Made by a program: the position numbers and the translations under genes. From Clostridia bacterium (GTDB taxonomy: Bacteria; Bacillota; Clostridia; Christensenellales; UBA3700), in contig JAIDRT010000042.1 of the NCBI GenBank assembly GCA_029061605.1, forward strand, positions 1 to 32,182: a DNA stretch of 32,182 nucleotides, read 5' to 3'. The notes below the pieces were generated by a model. That model saw nothing but the letters and a program-made list of their open reading frames with translations. It searched no databases and was not told where the DNA came from. Below, piece by piece: positions 7,314-14,003 of the stretch (its first letter is position 1; every line of letters starts with the position of its first letter).

Positions 7314-8800
7314 AAGATATCTTGATAAGCGTCAATCCAAGCGATACGCAGGTGAGTATCGTATCTGACGGCGAACTCGTTGAGTTTTGGGTAGAACGCA
7401 AGAATATGACTAGATTGGTAGGCAATATTTACAAAGGCAGAGTGCAGAACGTGCTCAACGGTATGCAGGCGGCTTTTGTAAATATAGGTTTAGAACGCAA
7501 TGCATTTTTGTATGCGGGGGATACTCTCGAATACGGAGAAATACTAAAAGACGTCACGGATAAAAAACTAAATCTCAAGGCAGGCGACAATATCCTGTGC
7601 CAGGTAACAAAAGAGCAATTCGGATCCAAAGGCGCAAGAATAACTATGAACGTCACTTTGCCTGGCAGATCCGTAGTACTTATGCCGCAGATAGATTACG
7701 TTGGCGTGAGCCGTAAGATTACCGACGAAGCCGTCAAGCAAGAACTTATGGACTTCGTCAACGGTATTAAACCTGAAGGGTACGGTATAATTCTGCGTAC
7801 GCAGTCTGTCGATTGCAGTAAAGAAGAAATACAGGAAGAGATTCAAGAACTCGTAGCCAAGTGGCAGAAGATAAAAGAAGCCAATATAACAAAGCCGGCG
7901 GGCTCTTTGATATACAAAGAAGAAGGTGTGGCAATAAGAGCGGTTAGAGATATGCTGCGCGACGACGTCGACCATATTATCATCAACGATAGAAAGTTGC
8001 TTGAAGAATTTAAAGTTGCTTTTTCTGCGCTCTATGATAAAAAGCCCGATTTATTCGTGCTTTATGACGAAAAAGAGAGTATGCATAAGAAGTTTGGATT
8101 GGTTAAGCAGATTGAAGGACTTCTTCAACGCAAAGTCGTGCTTGCAAATGGCGCATATCTCATTATTGATCACACAGAAGCGTTGACTGTCATTGACGTA
8201 AACACTGGCAAATACGTCGGCGAAAAGAATTTAGAGCAGACTGTATTTGAGACCAACTGCATTGCGGCAAAAGAGATTGCTCGACAACTGCGCGTACGCA
8301 ATATAGGCGGCATAGTCGTCATAGACTTTATAGATATGGACAATTCCGAGCACAACCAAAAGGTGCTTGACGTGTTGCAAGAGGCGCTTGCATTTGACAG
8401 AACCAAAACTTCGCTGATAGGTATGACGCCTTTGGGACTTGTAGAACTTACTCGCAAGAAGACGAGGAGTATGCTTGAGAGCGTAATGTTGCAGACTTGT
8501 CCTTATTGCGAAGGTAACGGCTACGTGCTGTCGGACGAGGTTATGGCGGGTATGCTCAAGAATAAACTCAACGACGTCTTTGCCTGCGAAGACAACAAAG
8601 CCGCGCTCGTCACCGTAGCGCCAAGCGTATTTAACAAGATTTTTGCCTATAGACTTTTGGAGAAAGAGTGCGCGGGCGAATGGCGCGACAAGAGAATTTA
8701 TCTCACTCCCGACGATAGAATGCATATCGAGAAGATTGACATCAAAGTATTGCACGGCGCAATACTTGACCTTCCTGACAAGGCGAAGATGCTGTATTAG
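7310..8800 (+). CDS. rng: Ribonuclease E/G
   Basis: A 496-residue endoribonuclease of the RNase E/G family, acting on 5'-monophosphorylated RNA in rRNA maturation and mRNA decay. It has an S1-like domain (about 35-110). Catalytic metal ligands Asp296 (TVIDVNTGKYVG) and Asp339 (VVIDFIDM) are 43 residues apart, as in E. coli RNase E (303 and 346). The zinc-link CPYC is at 397-400, also shifted by 7 from E. coli. There is no long C-terminal scaffold, so it is RNase G-like in size. The start overlaps the DUF2344 stop (ATGA). It converges on the rplU-prp-rpmA operon, whereas the order rng-rplU on one strand is common in relatives. Confidence 0.95.
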   Translation: MKDILISVNPSDTQVSIVSDGELVEFWVERKNMTRLVGNIYKGRVQNVLNGMQAAFVNIGLERNAFLYAGDTLEYGEILKDVTDKKLNLKAGDNILCQVTKEQFGSKGARITMNVTLPGRSVVLMPQIDYVGVSRKITDEAVKQELMDFVNGIKPEGYGIILRTQSVDCSKEEIQEEIQELVAKWQKIKEANITKPAGSLIYKEEGVAIRAVRDMLRDDVDHIIINDRKLLEEFKVAFSALYDKKPDLFVLYDEKESMHKKFGLVKQIEGLLQRKVVLANGAYLIIDHTEALTVIDVNTGKYVGEKNLEQTVFETNCIAAKEIARQLRVRNIGGIVVIDFIDMDNSEHNQKVLDVLQEALAFDRTKTSLIGMTPLGLVELTRKKTRSMLESVMLQTCPYCEGNGYVLSDEVMAGMLKNKLNDVFACEDNKAALVTVAPSVFNKIFAYRLLEKECAGEWRDKRIYLTPDDRMHIEKIDIKVLHGAILDLPDKAKMLY

Positions 8801-8838
8801 GGAGTTTGGCTCAAAGGTAGGCTAGGCAAATTTAAAAT

Positions 8839-8929
8839 GCGTCTTTTCCGCCAATACTGCCTTTGGCTCACGCCGACGTACGGCAAGTACGACGACGCTC
8901 GCCAAAGACAATCTTGACAAAAAATCCGC
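8839..8929. repeat. Long imperfect inverted repeat after rng
   Basis: Outer arms 8839-8867 and 8901-8929 are 29 nt each and match at about 20 positions, including the inner CTTTGGC (8861-8867) and GCCAAAG (8901-8907). The inner part (8868-8900) can pair further around CGACGTAC/GTACGACG. No open frame or T run is attached. It could be a structured RNA 3' end or a dispersed palindromic element. A small TCTCG-CCAAA-CGAGA hairpin lies at about 8956-8970. Confidence 0.5.
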
Positions 8930-9023
8930 TATTTTATTCTTTGTCTATCTCCCTTCTCGCCAAACGAGAGGAAACTTATTCTATCGATATTTCCAACTAC
9001 GCCTTATATATAATTATATTTCA

Positions 9024-9063
9024 GTCATTTCGAGCGGAGTGAAACGCAGTCGAGAAATCTCAA
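9024..9063 (+). repeat. Interspersed GTCATT/GAGAAATCT repeat, copy 4
   Basis: Best-preserved copy: it begins GTCATTTCGAGCGGAG and ends GCAGTCGAGAAATCTCAA. Family members share GTCATT, a variable GAGCG-type middle and GAGAAATCT. All copies seen are intergenic. Confidence 0.75.
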
Positions 9064-9077
9064 CTCCTATATATAAA

Positions 9078-9107
9078 AAAATGCATATCTCGTAAGATAT
9101 GCATTTT
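9078..9107. terminator. Bidirectional terminator between rng and rpmA
   Basis: A perfect 13-bp stem (9078-9090 with 9095-9107) with a CGTA loop. A/T runs on both sides give a T tract on either strand: TTTT for rng readthrough and seven Ts for the minus strand. Confidence 0.8.
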
Positions 9108-9114
9108 GCAAACT

Positions 9115-9140
9115 AAAAGCCACTCATTTGAGTGGCTTTT
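9115..9140 (-). terminator. Terminator of the rplU-prp-rpmA operon
   Basis: A perfect 11-bp stem (9115-9125 with 9130-9140) with a 4-nt loop. It starts 2 bp after the rpmA stop and ends in TTTT on the minus strand. Confidence 0.85.
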
Positions 9141-9142
9141 GA

Positions 9143-9424
9143 TTATACTTCTTTTGCGTAAACGCTAACTTGTTTTTTATCTTTACCTTTGCGCTCAAAT
9201 TTTACTACGCCGTCAATAAGCGCGTAGAGAGTGTCGTCCTTGCCGATACCAACGTTGTTGCCGACGTGGAACTTGGTGCCTCTTTGTCTAACCAAGATAT
9301 TGCCAGCCAAAACGAATTGACCGTCGGATCTCTTTGGTCCAAGTCTCTTTGATTCGGAGTCTCTGCCGTTTCTGGAACTACCTACACCTTTCTTATGAGC
9401 GAAGAGTTGAATATTTATAAACAT
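9143..9424 (-). CDS. rpmA: 50S ribosomal protein L27
   Basis: 93 residues with the classic L27 core ([21 protein letters not shown]). The N-terminus MFINIQLF precedes AHKKG. This is the Firmicutes extension that the Prp protease removes between Phe and Ala before L27 is assembled near the peptidyl-transferase centre. GGAGG precedes the ATG by 9 nt and overlaps the end of prp. Third gene of the rplU-prp-rpmA operon, with a terminator right after the stop. Confidence 0.97.
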   Translation of the reverse strand: MFINIQLFAHKKGVGSSRNGRDSESKRLGPKRSDGQFVLAGNILVRQRGTKFHVGNNVGIGKDDTLYALIDGVVKFERKGKDKKQVSVYAKEV

Positions 9425-9425
9425 A

Positions 9426-9755
9426 TTATCTTACCTCCAATTCTATAAAATCAGAAAAGCCTTCGTGCAAATCTGCTATTCCCAACATCATCGTATTGAG
9501 TATAACGTCGCAGTCGTGCCTTGTCGCTTTGTTGAGATTTTTTGGGAGAGTGGCTTTGAGATAACCTCTTTTGTAGTCAGTCTTGTAATCCAAGTTGACG
9601 CCTGCCACGCTGAAGAGTCCCAGAATTGCCGTCTGTACTATTGACGAAAGGGCGGAGCATACTATATCTTCTCCTTGCACCCCATAGCCGGTGTGTCCCT
9701 CGCACTCTATCTCAACAATGCTGTTGTTTTGTTTTGTTACGAATATCTTGGTCAT
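9426..9755 (-). CDS. prp: L27-processing cysteine protease Prp (YsxB)
   Basis: 109 residues. The catalytic pair is visible as His21 in EGHTGY and Cys33 in EDIVCSALS, matching the His22/Cys34 pair of S. aureus Prp. It cleaves the N-terminal extension of L27. It lies between rplU and rpmA as in most Firmicutes. Its ATG overlaps the rplU stop by one base (TAATG), which suggests translational coupling. The substrate next door carries the expected IQLF-AHKKG site. Confidence 0.95.
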   Translation of the reverse strand: MTKIFVTKQNNSIVEIECEGHTGYGVQGEDIVCSALSSIVQTAILGLFSVAGVNLDYKTDYKRGYLKATLPKNLNKATRHDCDVILNTMMLGIADLHEGFSDFIELEVR

Positions 9756-10060
9756 TACGCCTTGATTTCTGCAATTTTCAACGCAGTAAAGGGTTGTCTG
9801 TGACCTTGACGCTTGCGCTCGTTCTTCTTGGACTTATACTTGAAAACAACTATTTTCTTTGCCTTGTCCTGAGCGACTACTTCGGCAACTACTTTGGAAT
9901 TTTCCACTTCTTTGCCACAAGCGATTTTGCCGTCATTGTTGAGCATAACAACGTCAAGTTCTACCTTTGCGCCAATCTCTTTGTCGATTTTCTCGACTTT
10001 GATGATTTCGTCCTTGGCTACCTTGTATTGTTTGCCACCTGTCAAAACTATTGCGTACAT
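9755..10060 (-). CDS. rplU: 50S ribosomal protein L21
   Basis: 101 residues with the L21 signature at both ends: MYAIVLTGGKQYKVAKDEII at the start, and a C-terminal KYKSKKNERKRQGHRQPFT block that contacts 23S rRNA. AGAGGAGG precedes the ATG. It is the first gene of the operon and follows a structured leader and a strong promoter. Confidence 0.97.
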   Translation of the reverse strand: MYAIVLTGGKQYKVAKDEIIKVEKIDKEIGAKVELDVVMLNNDGKIACGKEVENSKVVAEVVAQDKAKKIVVFKYKSKKNERKRQGHRQPFTALKIAEIKA

Positions 10061-10135
10061 TGAATACCTCCTCTTACCAGTCTCGCTGAAACGGGTGGTC
10101 TAAAGACACTTTGCGACCCTACTCACGCGGCTCAA
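10061..10135 (-). ncRNA. L21-type ribosomal protein leader
   Basis: The 75-nt untranslated leader of rplU can form GTC-TTTA-GAC and GTTTC-AGC-GAGAC hairpins. The second is enclosed by ACCA/TGGT, followed directly by AAGAGGAGG. Position and shape fit the known L21 leader family, in which L21 probably represses its own operon. I recognise it by context and general look, not by a covariance search. Confidence 0.6.
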
Positions 10136-10141
10136 TGAGTA

Positions 10142-10170
10142 TGTTAGCATATATTTAAATTCTTGTCAAC
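10142..10170 (-). promoter_or_regulatory. Promoter of rplU-prp-rpmA
   Basis: On the minus strand: TTGACA (10165-10170), 17-bp spacer, TAACAT (10142-10147) preceded by TGC as an extended -10. Confidence 0.85.
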
Positions 10171-10228
10171 GAAATTAAATAATATTATTAATATTATAAG
10201 CAGTCGACTTTAGGTTCGCCTTGAAGGA

Positions 10229-10256
10229 GTCATTCTGAGCGCAGTCAAAGAATCTT
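10229..10256 (+). repeat. Interspersed GTCATT/GAGAAATCT repeat, copy 5
   Basis: A short copy, GTCATTCTGAGCGCAGTC followed by AAAGAATCTT, just after the stop of the acetyltransferase gene. Confidence 0.65.
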
Positions 10257-10269
10257 TATAATTTACCTG

Positions 10270-10908
10270 CTACTTTAACTCTTTTATTTTCTCTATATCT
10301 CCGCTGCACAATATCTCTAGATTATCAAATATCTTTTCTTTAGACCAGTCCCACCATTTTAAGTTCAAAAGAAACTTTATAGTAGCGTCGTCAAAACGCT
10401 TGCGTATGACTTTTATTGGGTTACCGGCGACGATATGGTATGGCAATACGTCTTTTGCGACCACCGAATTTGCGCCTATGATTGCTCCGTCGCTAATATG
10501 TACTCCTGGCATAATCGTTACGTTTTGTCCTATCCATACGTCGTTGCCCACGACTGTATCGCCTTTGAGCGGTAAGTCGTCCATTGACGGCGTAGCCTTT
10601 TCCCAGCCGTGTCCCATAATGTTAAATGGGTAGGTTGTGGCAGAGTTCATACGGTGGTTTGCACCGTTCATAACAAATTCGACGCCCTTTGCAATAGCGC
10701 AAAACTTTCCGATTATCAGTTTGTCGCCGTTGAATTCATAGTGATGAGTGACGTGACTTTCAAAGTTTTCTGCGCCTTCATCATCGCTATAGTACGTATA
10801 ATCCCCAACGATTATATTGGGGCGAGTAATTACGTTTTTTATAAAACAAATGCTTGGAATATTCTCATTTGGGAATTTCTTGTTTGGATCTGGACCTAAT
10901 TCTTTCAA
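10270..10908 (-). CDS. Vat-type xenobiotic O-acetyltransferase
   Basis: A 212-residue left-handed beta-helix (hexapeptide repeat) acetyltransferase. It closely follows the streptogramin A acetyltransferase pattern: IGKFCAIAKGVEFVMNGANHRM with catalytic-type His85, YPFNIMGHGWEK, GNDVWIGQNVTIMPGVHI, GAIIGANSVVAKDV, GNPIKVIRKRF and LKWWDWS. Known Vat and CatB-like enzymes acetylate streptogramin A or chloramphenicol using acetyl-CoA. Resistance is possible but not shown, because many chromosomal relatives have unknown substrates. The start is TTG at 10908: AGGAG lies 8 nt upstream and no ATG is nearby. It is monocistronic, with a consensus promoter. Confidence 0.88.
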   Translation of the reverse strand: MKELGPDPNKKFPNENIPSICFIKNVITRPNIIVGDYTYYSDDEGAENFESHVTHHYEFNGDKLIIGKFCAIAKGVEFVMNGANHRMNSATTYPFNIMGHGWEKATPSMDDLPLKGDTVVGNDVWIGQNVTIMPGVHISDGAIIGANSVVAKDVLPYHIVAGNPIKVIRKRFDDATIKFLLNLKWWDWSKEKIFDNLEILCSGDIEKIKELK

Positions 10909-10935
10909 ATGTTCTTCTCCTTTGACGTTGTTATA

Positions 10936-10964
10936 ATTATATAATTTTATTTGCGTTATGTCAA
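10936..10964 (-). promoter_or_regulatory. Perfect consensus promoter of the Vat-type gene
   Basis: On the minus strand: TTGACA (10959-10964), exactly 17 bp, TATAAT (10936-10941). No operator-like palindrome is evident, so expression may be constitutive. Confidence 0.88.
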
Positions 10965-11085
10965 CTTGGATATCGGTAAGGCGTCTTGCTGATGCAATAA
11001 GATATAATTATTAGATATAACGAATATTGAAATTACGCAATAGAGCCTTTTATTGTTTGCTCAAGGCATATTAAATCAAAAGGTA

Positions 11086-11114
11086 TTGATAAGTTTGCTA
11101 AATTGTGCTAAAAT
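11086..11114 (+). promoter_or_regulatory. Promoter of the Ogg glycosylase gene
   Basis: TTGATA (11086-11091), 17 bp, TAAAAT (11109-11114), with TGC before the -10. A start near 11121 rules out translation from the upstream in-frame codon at 11053. Confidence 0.65.
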
Positions 11115-11142
11115 TAGACAAAACGATGCAAAAGGTGCAAAA

Positions 11143-11967
11143 ATGCTTATACAAAATAATAGTATAATAATAACGGAACTTGAAGACTTTGATATAAGAC
11201 ATATTCTTGATTGCGGTCAAATTTTTCGATATGAGAAGTTGAGCGAAGGAGAATATAGGGTATATTCAAAGGATAAGACTTGCTTAGTACGCCAAAGTCA
11301 AGACAATGCAGTCATTGAGAGTGACAATCCCAAATACTTTGTCAATTACTTTGACTTGGAGCGCGATTACGGCGAGATAAAGCAAAAACTCAAAGGTAAG
11401 CCATTTATGGATGAGGCAATGCAGTACGGTCACGGAATAAGGATACTCAATCAAGATAAATGGGAAATGCTCATCAGTTTTATTATCTCGGCAAACAATC
11501 ATATTCCGCGCATAAAAGGTATTATTAGCAGACTGTGCGCAAGTCTTGGCAAAAATATGGGAGATTATTACGCTTTTCCAACGCCTGAGGCAATGGCAAG
11601 CAAAGACGAAGAGTTCTATAAGGCGTTGGGCGCAGGATATAGGGCGAAGTACTTGGCGGTCACTTCAAGGCAAGTGGCAGATGGTTTTGATCTAGATGCC
11701 ATTGACTGTATGGACGGCAATACGGCGAATAAAAAATTGTGTACGCTTATGGGCATAGGCAGTAAGGTTGCGGATTGCATATTGCTCTTTGGCTACCATA
11801 AGCAAGACGTGTTTCCAGTGGACACTTGGATAAAGAAAGTCTATAAAGACGTAGTGGGCGACGATGTTGATAACAACAATATCATAAGACGCAAGTTGAT
11901 TGATATTTATGGAGAATATTCCGGATACGCTCAACAGTATCTATTCTTCAACAAAAGAGAAAACTAG
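11143..11967 (+). CDS. ogg: 8-oxoguanine DNA glycosylase/AP lyase (Ogg family)
   Basis: 274 residues of the eukaryote-like OGG1 family found in Clostridia. The N-terminal domain contains DCGQIFRY and FDLERDYGEI. The helix-hairpin-helix is LMGIGSKVADCILLF, with catalytic Lys208, followed by FPVDTWIKK with catalytic Asp227. It removes 8-oxoguanine opposite cytosine and nicks the abasic site. ATG 11143 has AAAGGTG upstream and lies just after a promoter. An in-frame start at 11053 would precede the promoter. The last residues (YAQQYLFFNKREN) match the family end. Confidence 0.92.
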   Translation: MLIQNNSIIITELEDFDIRHILDCGQIFRYEKLSEGEYRVYSKDKTCLVRQSQDNAVIESDNPKYFVNYFDLERDYGEIKQKLKGKPFMDEAMQYGHGIRILNQDKWEMLISFIISANNHIPRIKGIISRLCASLGKNMGDYYAFPTPEAMASKDEEFYKALGAGYRAKYLAVTSRQVADGFDLDAIDCMDGNTANKKLCTLMGIGSKVADCILLFGYHKQDVFPVDTWIKKVYKDVVGDDVDNNNIIRRKLIDIYGEYSGYAQQYLFFNKREN

Positions 11968-11977
11968 AATTATTTTA

Positions 11978-12020
11978 GCATATTTTCAATATTGAACAAT
12001 GTTCAATATTGAAAATATGC
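11978..12020. promoter_or_regulatory. 20-bp perfect inverted repeat with operator core
   Basis: Arms 11978-11997 and 12001-12020 are exact reverse complements around AAT. The centre is TGAACAATGTTCA (11993-12005), the same 13-mer (centre base A instead of T) as in the promoter at 12095. No T run follows, so it is not a typical terminator of the glycosylase gene. It is probably a protein binding site or a small palindromic element. Confidence 0.6.
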
Positions 12021-12094
12021 CGCGGATAAACCCCTTGAAAATGCAAAGGATATCAAGTTTAAAATACCGTTTAATCGACACATATTAGATAAAA

Positions 12095-12123
12095 TTGACA
12101 AACTGAACATTGTTCAATACAAT
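12095..12123 (+). promoter_or_regulatory. Promoter of the NYN gene with embedded operator
   Basis: TTGACA (12095-12100), 17 bp, TACAAT (12118-12123). The spacer contains the perfect palindrome TGAACA-T-TGTTCA (12104-12116). A regulator bound there would block RNA polymerase. The symmetry is typical of TetR/MarR-type sites, but no such regulator gene is in the window. Confidence 0.75.
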
Positions 12124-12173
12124 ATATCCACCAAAGACAACAAATTTTGAGTAAGTATATAAGGATATATGAT

Positions 12174-12806
12174 ATGAATTATGCAATCTTAGTAGACCTC
12201 AACAGTATGCGCCTATCTTACGATAGTTTCTCGAAGGCCATAGCAAGTCTTGACGGCAAGATAGCCTACGCAAAACTATACGGTTATAACAACAAGCGTA
12301 ACAACGACTTTAACGCTTTTATCAAGACGTATGGAGCGGAAGTTGCTTTGCCTGTCAACAATCGCAAAAAAGTTCGCATAGATATAAGACAAGTCATTGA
12401 CGCCGTGACTATAGCGTGCACACGTAGCAATGTAGACGCATTTTTTATAATATGTAGCGAACTTGACTCAATAGCAATGATCAATGCGTTGAAAAAACTC
12501 GGCAAGCGTGTGATAATGGGTATTGAGTCCCCAAGTTTTGTGGCAGAGCAGTGCGATGGACACATTATGCTTGAGAGATCTTTCCCTGAAGAAGAGGAGA
12601 AAAAGCCGTTGCCTATTAAATCCGATGAGCAAAGCGACGAGTTTCTACCATATAGCGGCGTAAAGCAAGAAAAGAAATCTGACGAAATGGATAAGATAAA
12701 GCAAGAACTCAAAGAACTGCTTGAGAATAAGCGCCGACAAAAGAGTGAAATAGAAATGGGACAAAGCGTGTTGCAACTTGACGACTTGCTTAAAAAGTAT
12801 TTTTAG
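12174..12806 (+). CDS. NYN-domain (LabA/DUF88-like) protein
   Basis: 210 residues. The first ~135 form a NYN/PIN-like fold: ILVDLNSM with Asp8, DIRQVIDAV with Asp70 and Asp76, and IICSELDS with Asp98 in place of the usual SGDSDF. Acidic residues at these places bind metal in NYN ribonucleases, so RNA cleavage is plausible but unproved. The tail (about 140-210) is charged, with a predicted helix (KIKQELKELLENKRRQKSEIE). ATG 12174 has AAGGA 8 nt upstream; an upstream in-frame TTG at 12147 is less likely. Expression appears to be controlled through the TGAACATTGTTCA operator. Confidence 0.8.
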   Translation: MNYAILVDLNSMRLSYDSFSKAIASLDGKIAYAKLYGYNNKRNNDFNAFIKTYGAEVALPVNNRKKVRIDIRQVIDAVTIACTRSNVDAFFIICSELDSIAMINALKKLGKRVIMGIESPSFVAEQCDGHIMLERSFPEEEEKKPLPIKSDEQSDEFLPYSGVKQEKKSDEMDKIKQELKELLENKRRQKSEIEMGQSVLQLDDLLKKYF

Positions 12807-12870
12807 TACCTTATGTAATAACAGATTGTTTTCGCTTAAGGCTTTGTCGTAATCAAGGTACTGTAGACGC

Positions 12871-12899
12871 TTGATTTTCAAGAGTTGTAATGCTATGAT
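12871..12899 (+). promoter_or_regulatory. Promoter of the yjdF riboswitch-gene unit
   Basis: TTGATT (12871-12876), 17 bp, TATGAT (12894-12899), with TGC as an extended -10. Transcription would start near 12906. Confidence 0.75.
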
Positions 12900-12905
12900 T
12901 ATATC

Positions 12906-13023
12906 ACGAAGATAAAAACACAGTCCCCGTTGAGTAGTCGTGGGCAATACCTTTGGGTATTCAGTAACCTGCCTCCTTGGTTGTCTCTTCTTCAAGAAAA
13001 AATTTTAAAGGAGGTTTTTCTTG
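12906..13023 (+). ncRNA. yjdF-type riboswitch
   Basis: A ~118-nt leader lies between a good promoter and yjdF. CCTCCTT at 12972-12978 can pair with the Shine-Dalgarno AAGGAGG (13008-13014). Alternatively CAAGAAAAA (12993-13001) pairs with TTTTTCTTG (13015-13023), which places the ribosome site in an open loop. Two such exclusive folds fit translation control. A small ATACC-TTT-GGTAT hairpin lies near 12948-12961. The yjdF RNA is a known Firmicutes motif upstream of this gene that responds to azaaromatic compounds. I assign it from gene context and switch logic, without a covariance model. Confidence 0.78.
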
Positions 13024-13443
13024 ATGAAGGAGGCATCAGTAACATTAACAATTTACTTTGACTCTCAATTCTACGTTGGATTGTTTGAGAGGGTTGAATC
13101 CAACAAACTCTGTGTGTGCAGATACGTATTTGGAGCAGAGCCAAAAGATTACGACGTGTACGAGTTGATAAAGAGTAGATATTATGAATTGAAGTTTAGT
13201 CCTTCTGTCGAAATGGAGAAAAAGTCTATTGAGCGCAAGAATCCAAAAGCGAGACAACGAAAAATAAAAAAGTCAATCGTTGAGTTTAAGTTGGGGACAA
13301 AATCTCAGCAAGCCGTCCAAAGGCAAATTGAGGAGCGCAATATGGATCGAAAAGCCAAAGCAAAGGCTTATAAAATGCAAAACAGCGATAATAAGTTTTT
13401 GATAAGACAGGAAAAGAAAAAGCAAAAACGCAAAGGTCATTGA
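13024..13443 (+). CDS. yjdF: YjdF family protein (DUF2992)
   Basis: 139 residues. The N-terminal half follows B. subtilis YjdF (TIYFDSQFYVGLFE, then YVFGAEPKDYDVYELI). The rest is very basic with a KNPKARQRK motif and a lysine-rich C-terminus (EKKKQKRKGH). The function is unknown; the riboswitch link suggests a role in handling toxic azaaromatics. ATG 13024 is preceded by AAAGGAGG with 9-nt spacing, within the switch structure. The stop codon sits inside the terminator hairpin. Confidence 0.92.
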   Translation: MKEASVTLTIYFDSQFYVGLFERVESNKLCVCRYVFGAEPKDYDVYELIKSRYYELKFSPSVEMEKKSIERKNPKARQRKIKKSIVEFKLGTKSQQAVQRQIEERNMDRKAKAKAYKMQNSDNKFLIRQEKKKQKRKGH

Positions 13444-13458
13444 CCCTTGCGTTTTTTT
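13424..13458. terminator. Bidirectional terminator shared by yjdF and the PEBP gene
   Basis: A stem of AACGCAAAGGT against ACCCTTGCGTT with one mismatch, flanked by A5 on the left and T7 on the right. It includes the yjdF stop and reaches the stop of the converging gene. Confidence 0.8.
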
Positions 13459-13915
13459 ATTCAAAAGCGTATTCAGCGTAACCTTTTTGTAAAATATGCT
13501 TTTCGGCTTGTTTAAGAAATTGCTTTTTCCGTTTGCCTGCAGATAAGTTTAACTTGCAATCCAACGCATAAATAGTAAATCTGTATCTATGTGTTTTCCC
13601 GCGCGGCGGTTTTGGACCAGCATATTTGTGGACTCCGTAAGCAATACCTTGCGTTGCGCCAATGTCTGATATATATTTTCCTGCCGGAATTGCTTTTTCG
13701 ATTATGTTTGTTGCAGGAATATCCCAAATAACCCAGTGTGTGAAGTTCTTAATAGGATGGCTTATATCTTCCAACGTAATAGCGATAGTTCTTGCATCTT
13801 TTGACAGATTTTCTATAATAATCTGAGGAGATATGTTTATTCCTCTGCCAGTGTGGTCAATTGGAAAAGGTTCATCGTTTGTGAAGTCGGGAAGGTCAAA
13901 TACTAGCGTTTCCAT
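13457..13915 (-). CDS. YbhB/YbcL-type PEBP family protein
   Basis: 152 residues, the size of bacterial Raf-kinase-inhibitor-like proteins. Visible family blocks are the start LVFDLPDFTNDEPFP, NISPQIII, HWVIWDIP, GVHKYAGPKPPRGKTHRYRFTIYALD. Bacterial members have no settled function; ligand binding at the conserved pocket is likely. I chose ATG 13915 because AAGGAG lies 6 nt upstream; an upstream in-frame ATG at 13966 lacks one. It may be the last gene after DUF3795, separated by 88 bp. Confidence 0.9.
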   Translation of the reverse strand: METLVFDLPDFTNDEPFPIDHTGRGINISPQIIIENLSKDARTIAITLEDISHPIKNFTHWVIWDIPATNIIEKAIPAGKYISDIGATQGIAYGVHKYAGPKPPRGKTHRYRFTIYALDCKLNLSAGKRKKQFLKQAEKHILQKGYAEYAFE

Positions 13916-14003
13916 AAATACTCCTTGGAATTTATTATTTTGGGAAAAATGTAGGTAAATTTCCAATCAGTTCATTGTTCCAAATAAAAATTTGAGATTT
14001 CTT

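Noticed and set aside
11053..11142. Longer N-terminus for the Ogg protein from an upstream in-frame start
   Set aside because: The extra residues are not family-like and a promoter lies inside this stretch.
11978..12020. Perfect hairpin after the Ogg gene read as a rho-independent terminator
   Set aside because: It has no T tract (CGCGG follows), a 3-nt loop and a centre identical to a promoter operator. A regulatory site fits better.
12645..12995. Minus-strand frame over the NYN tail and yjdF leader
   Set aside because: It lies opposite a coding tail, a promoter and a structured leader, and has no family features.
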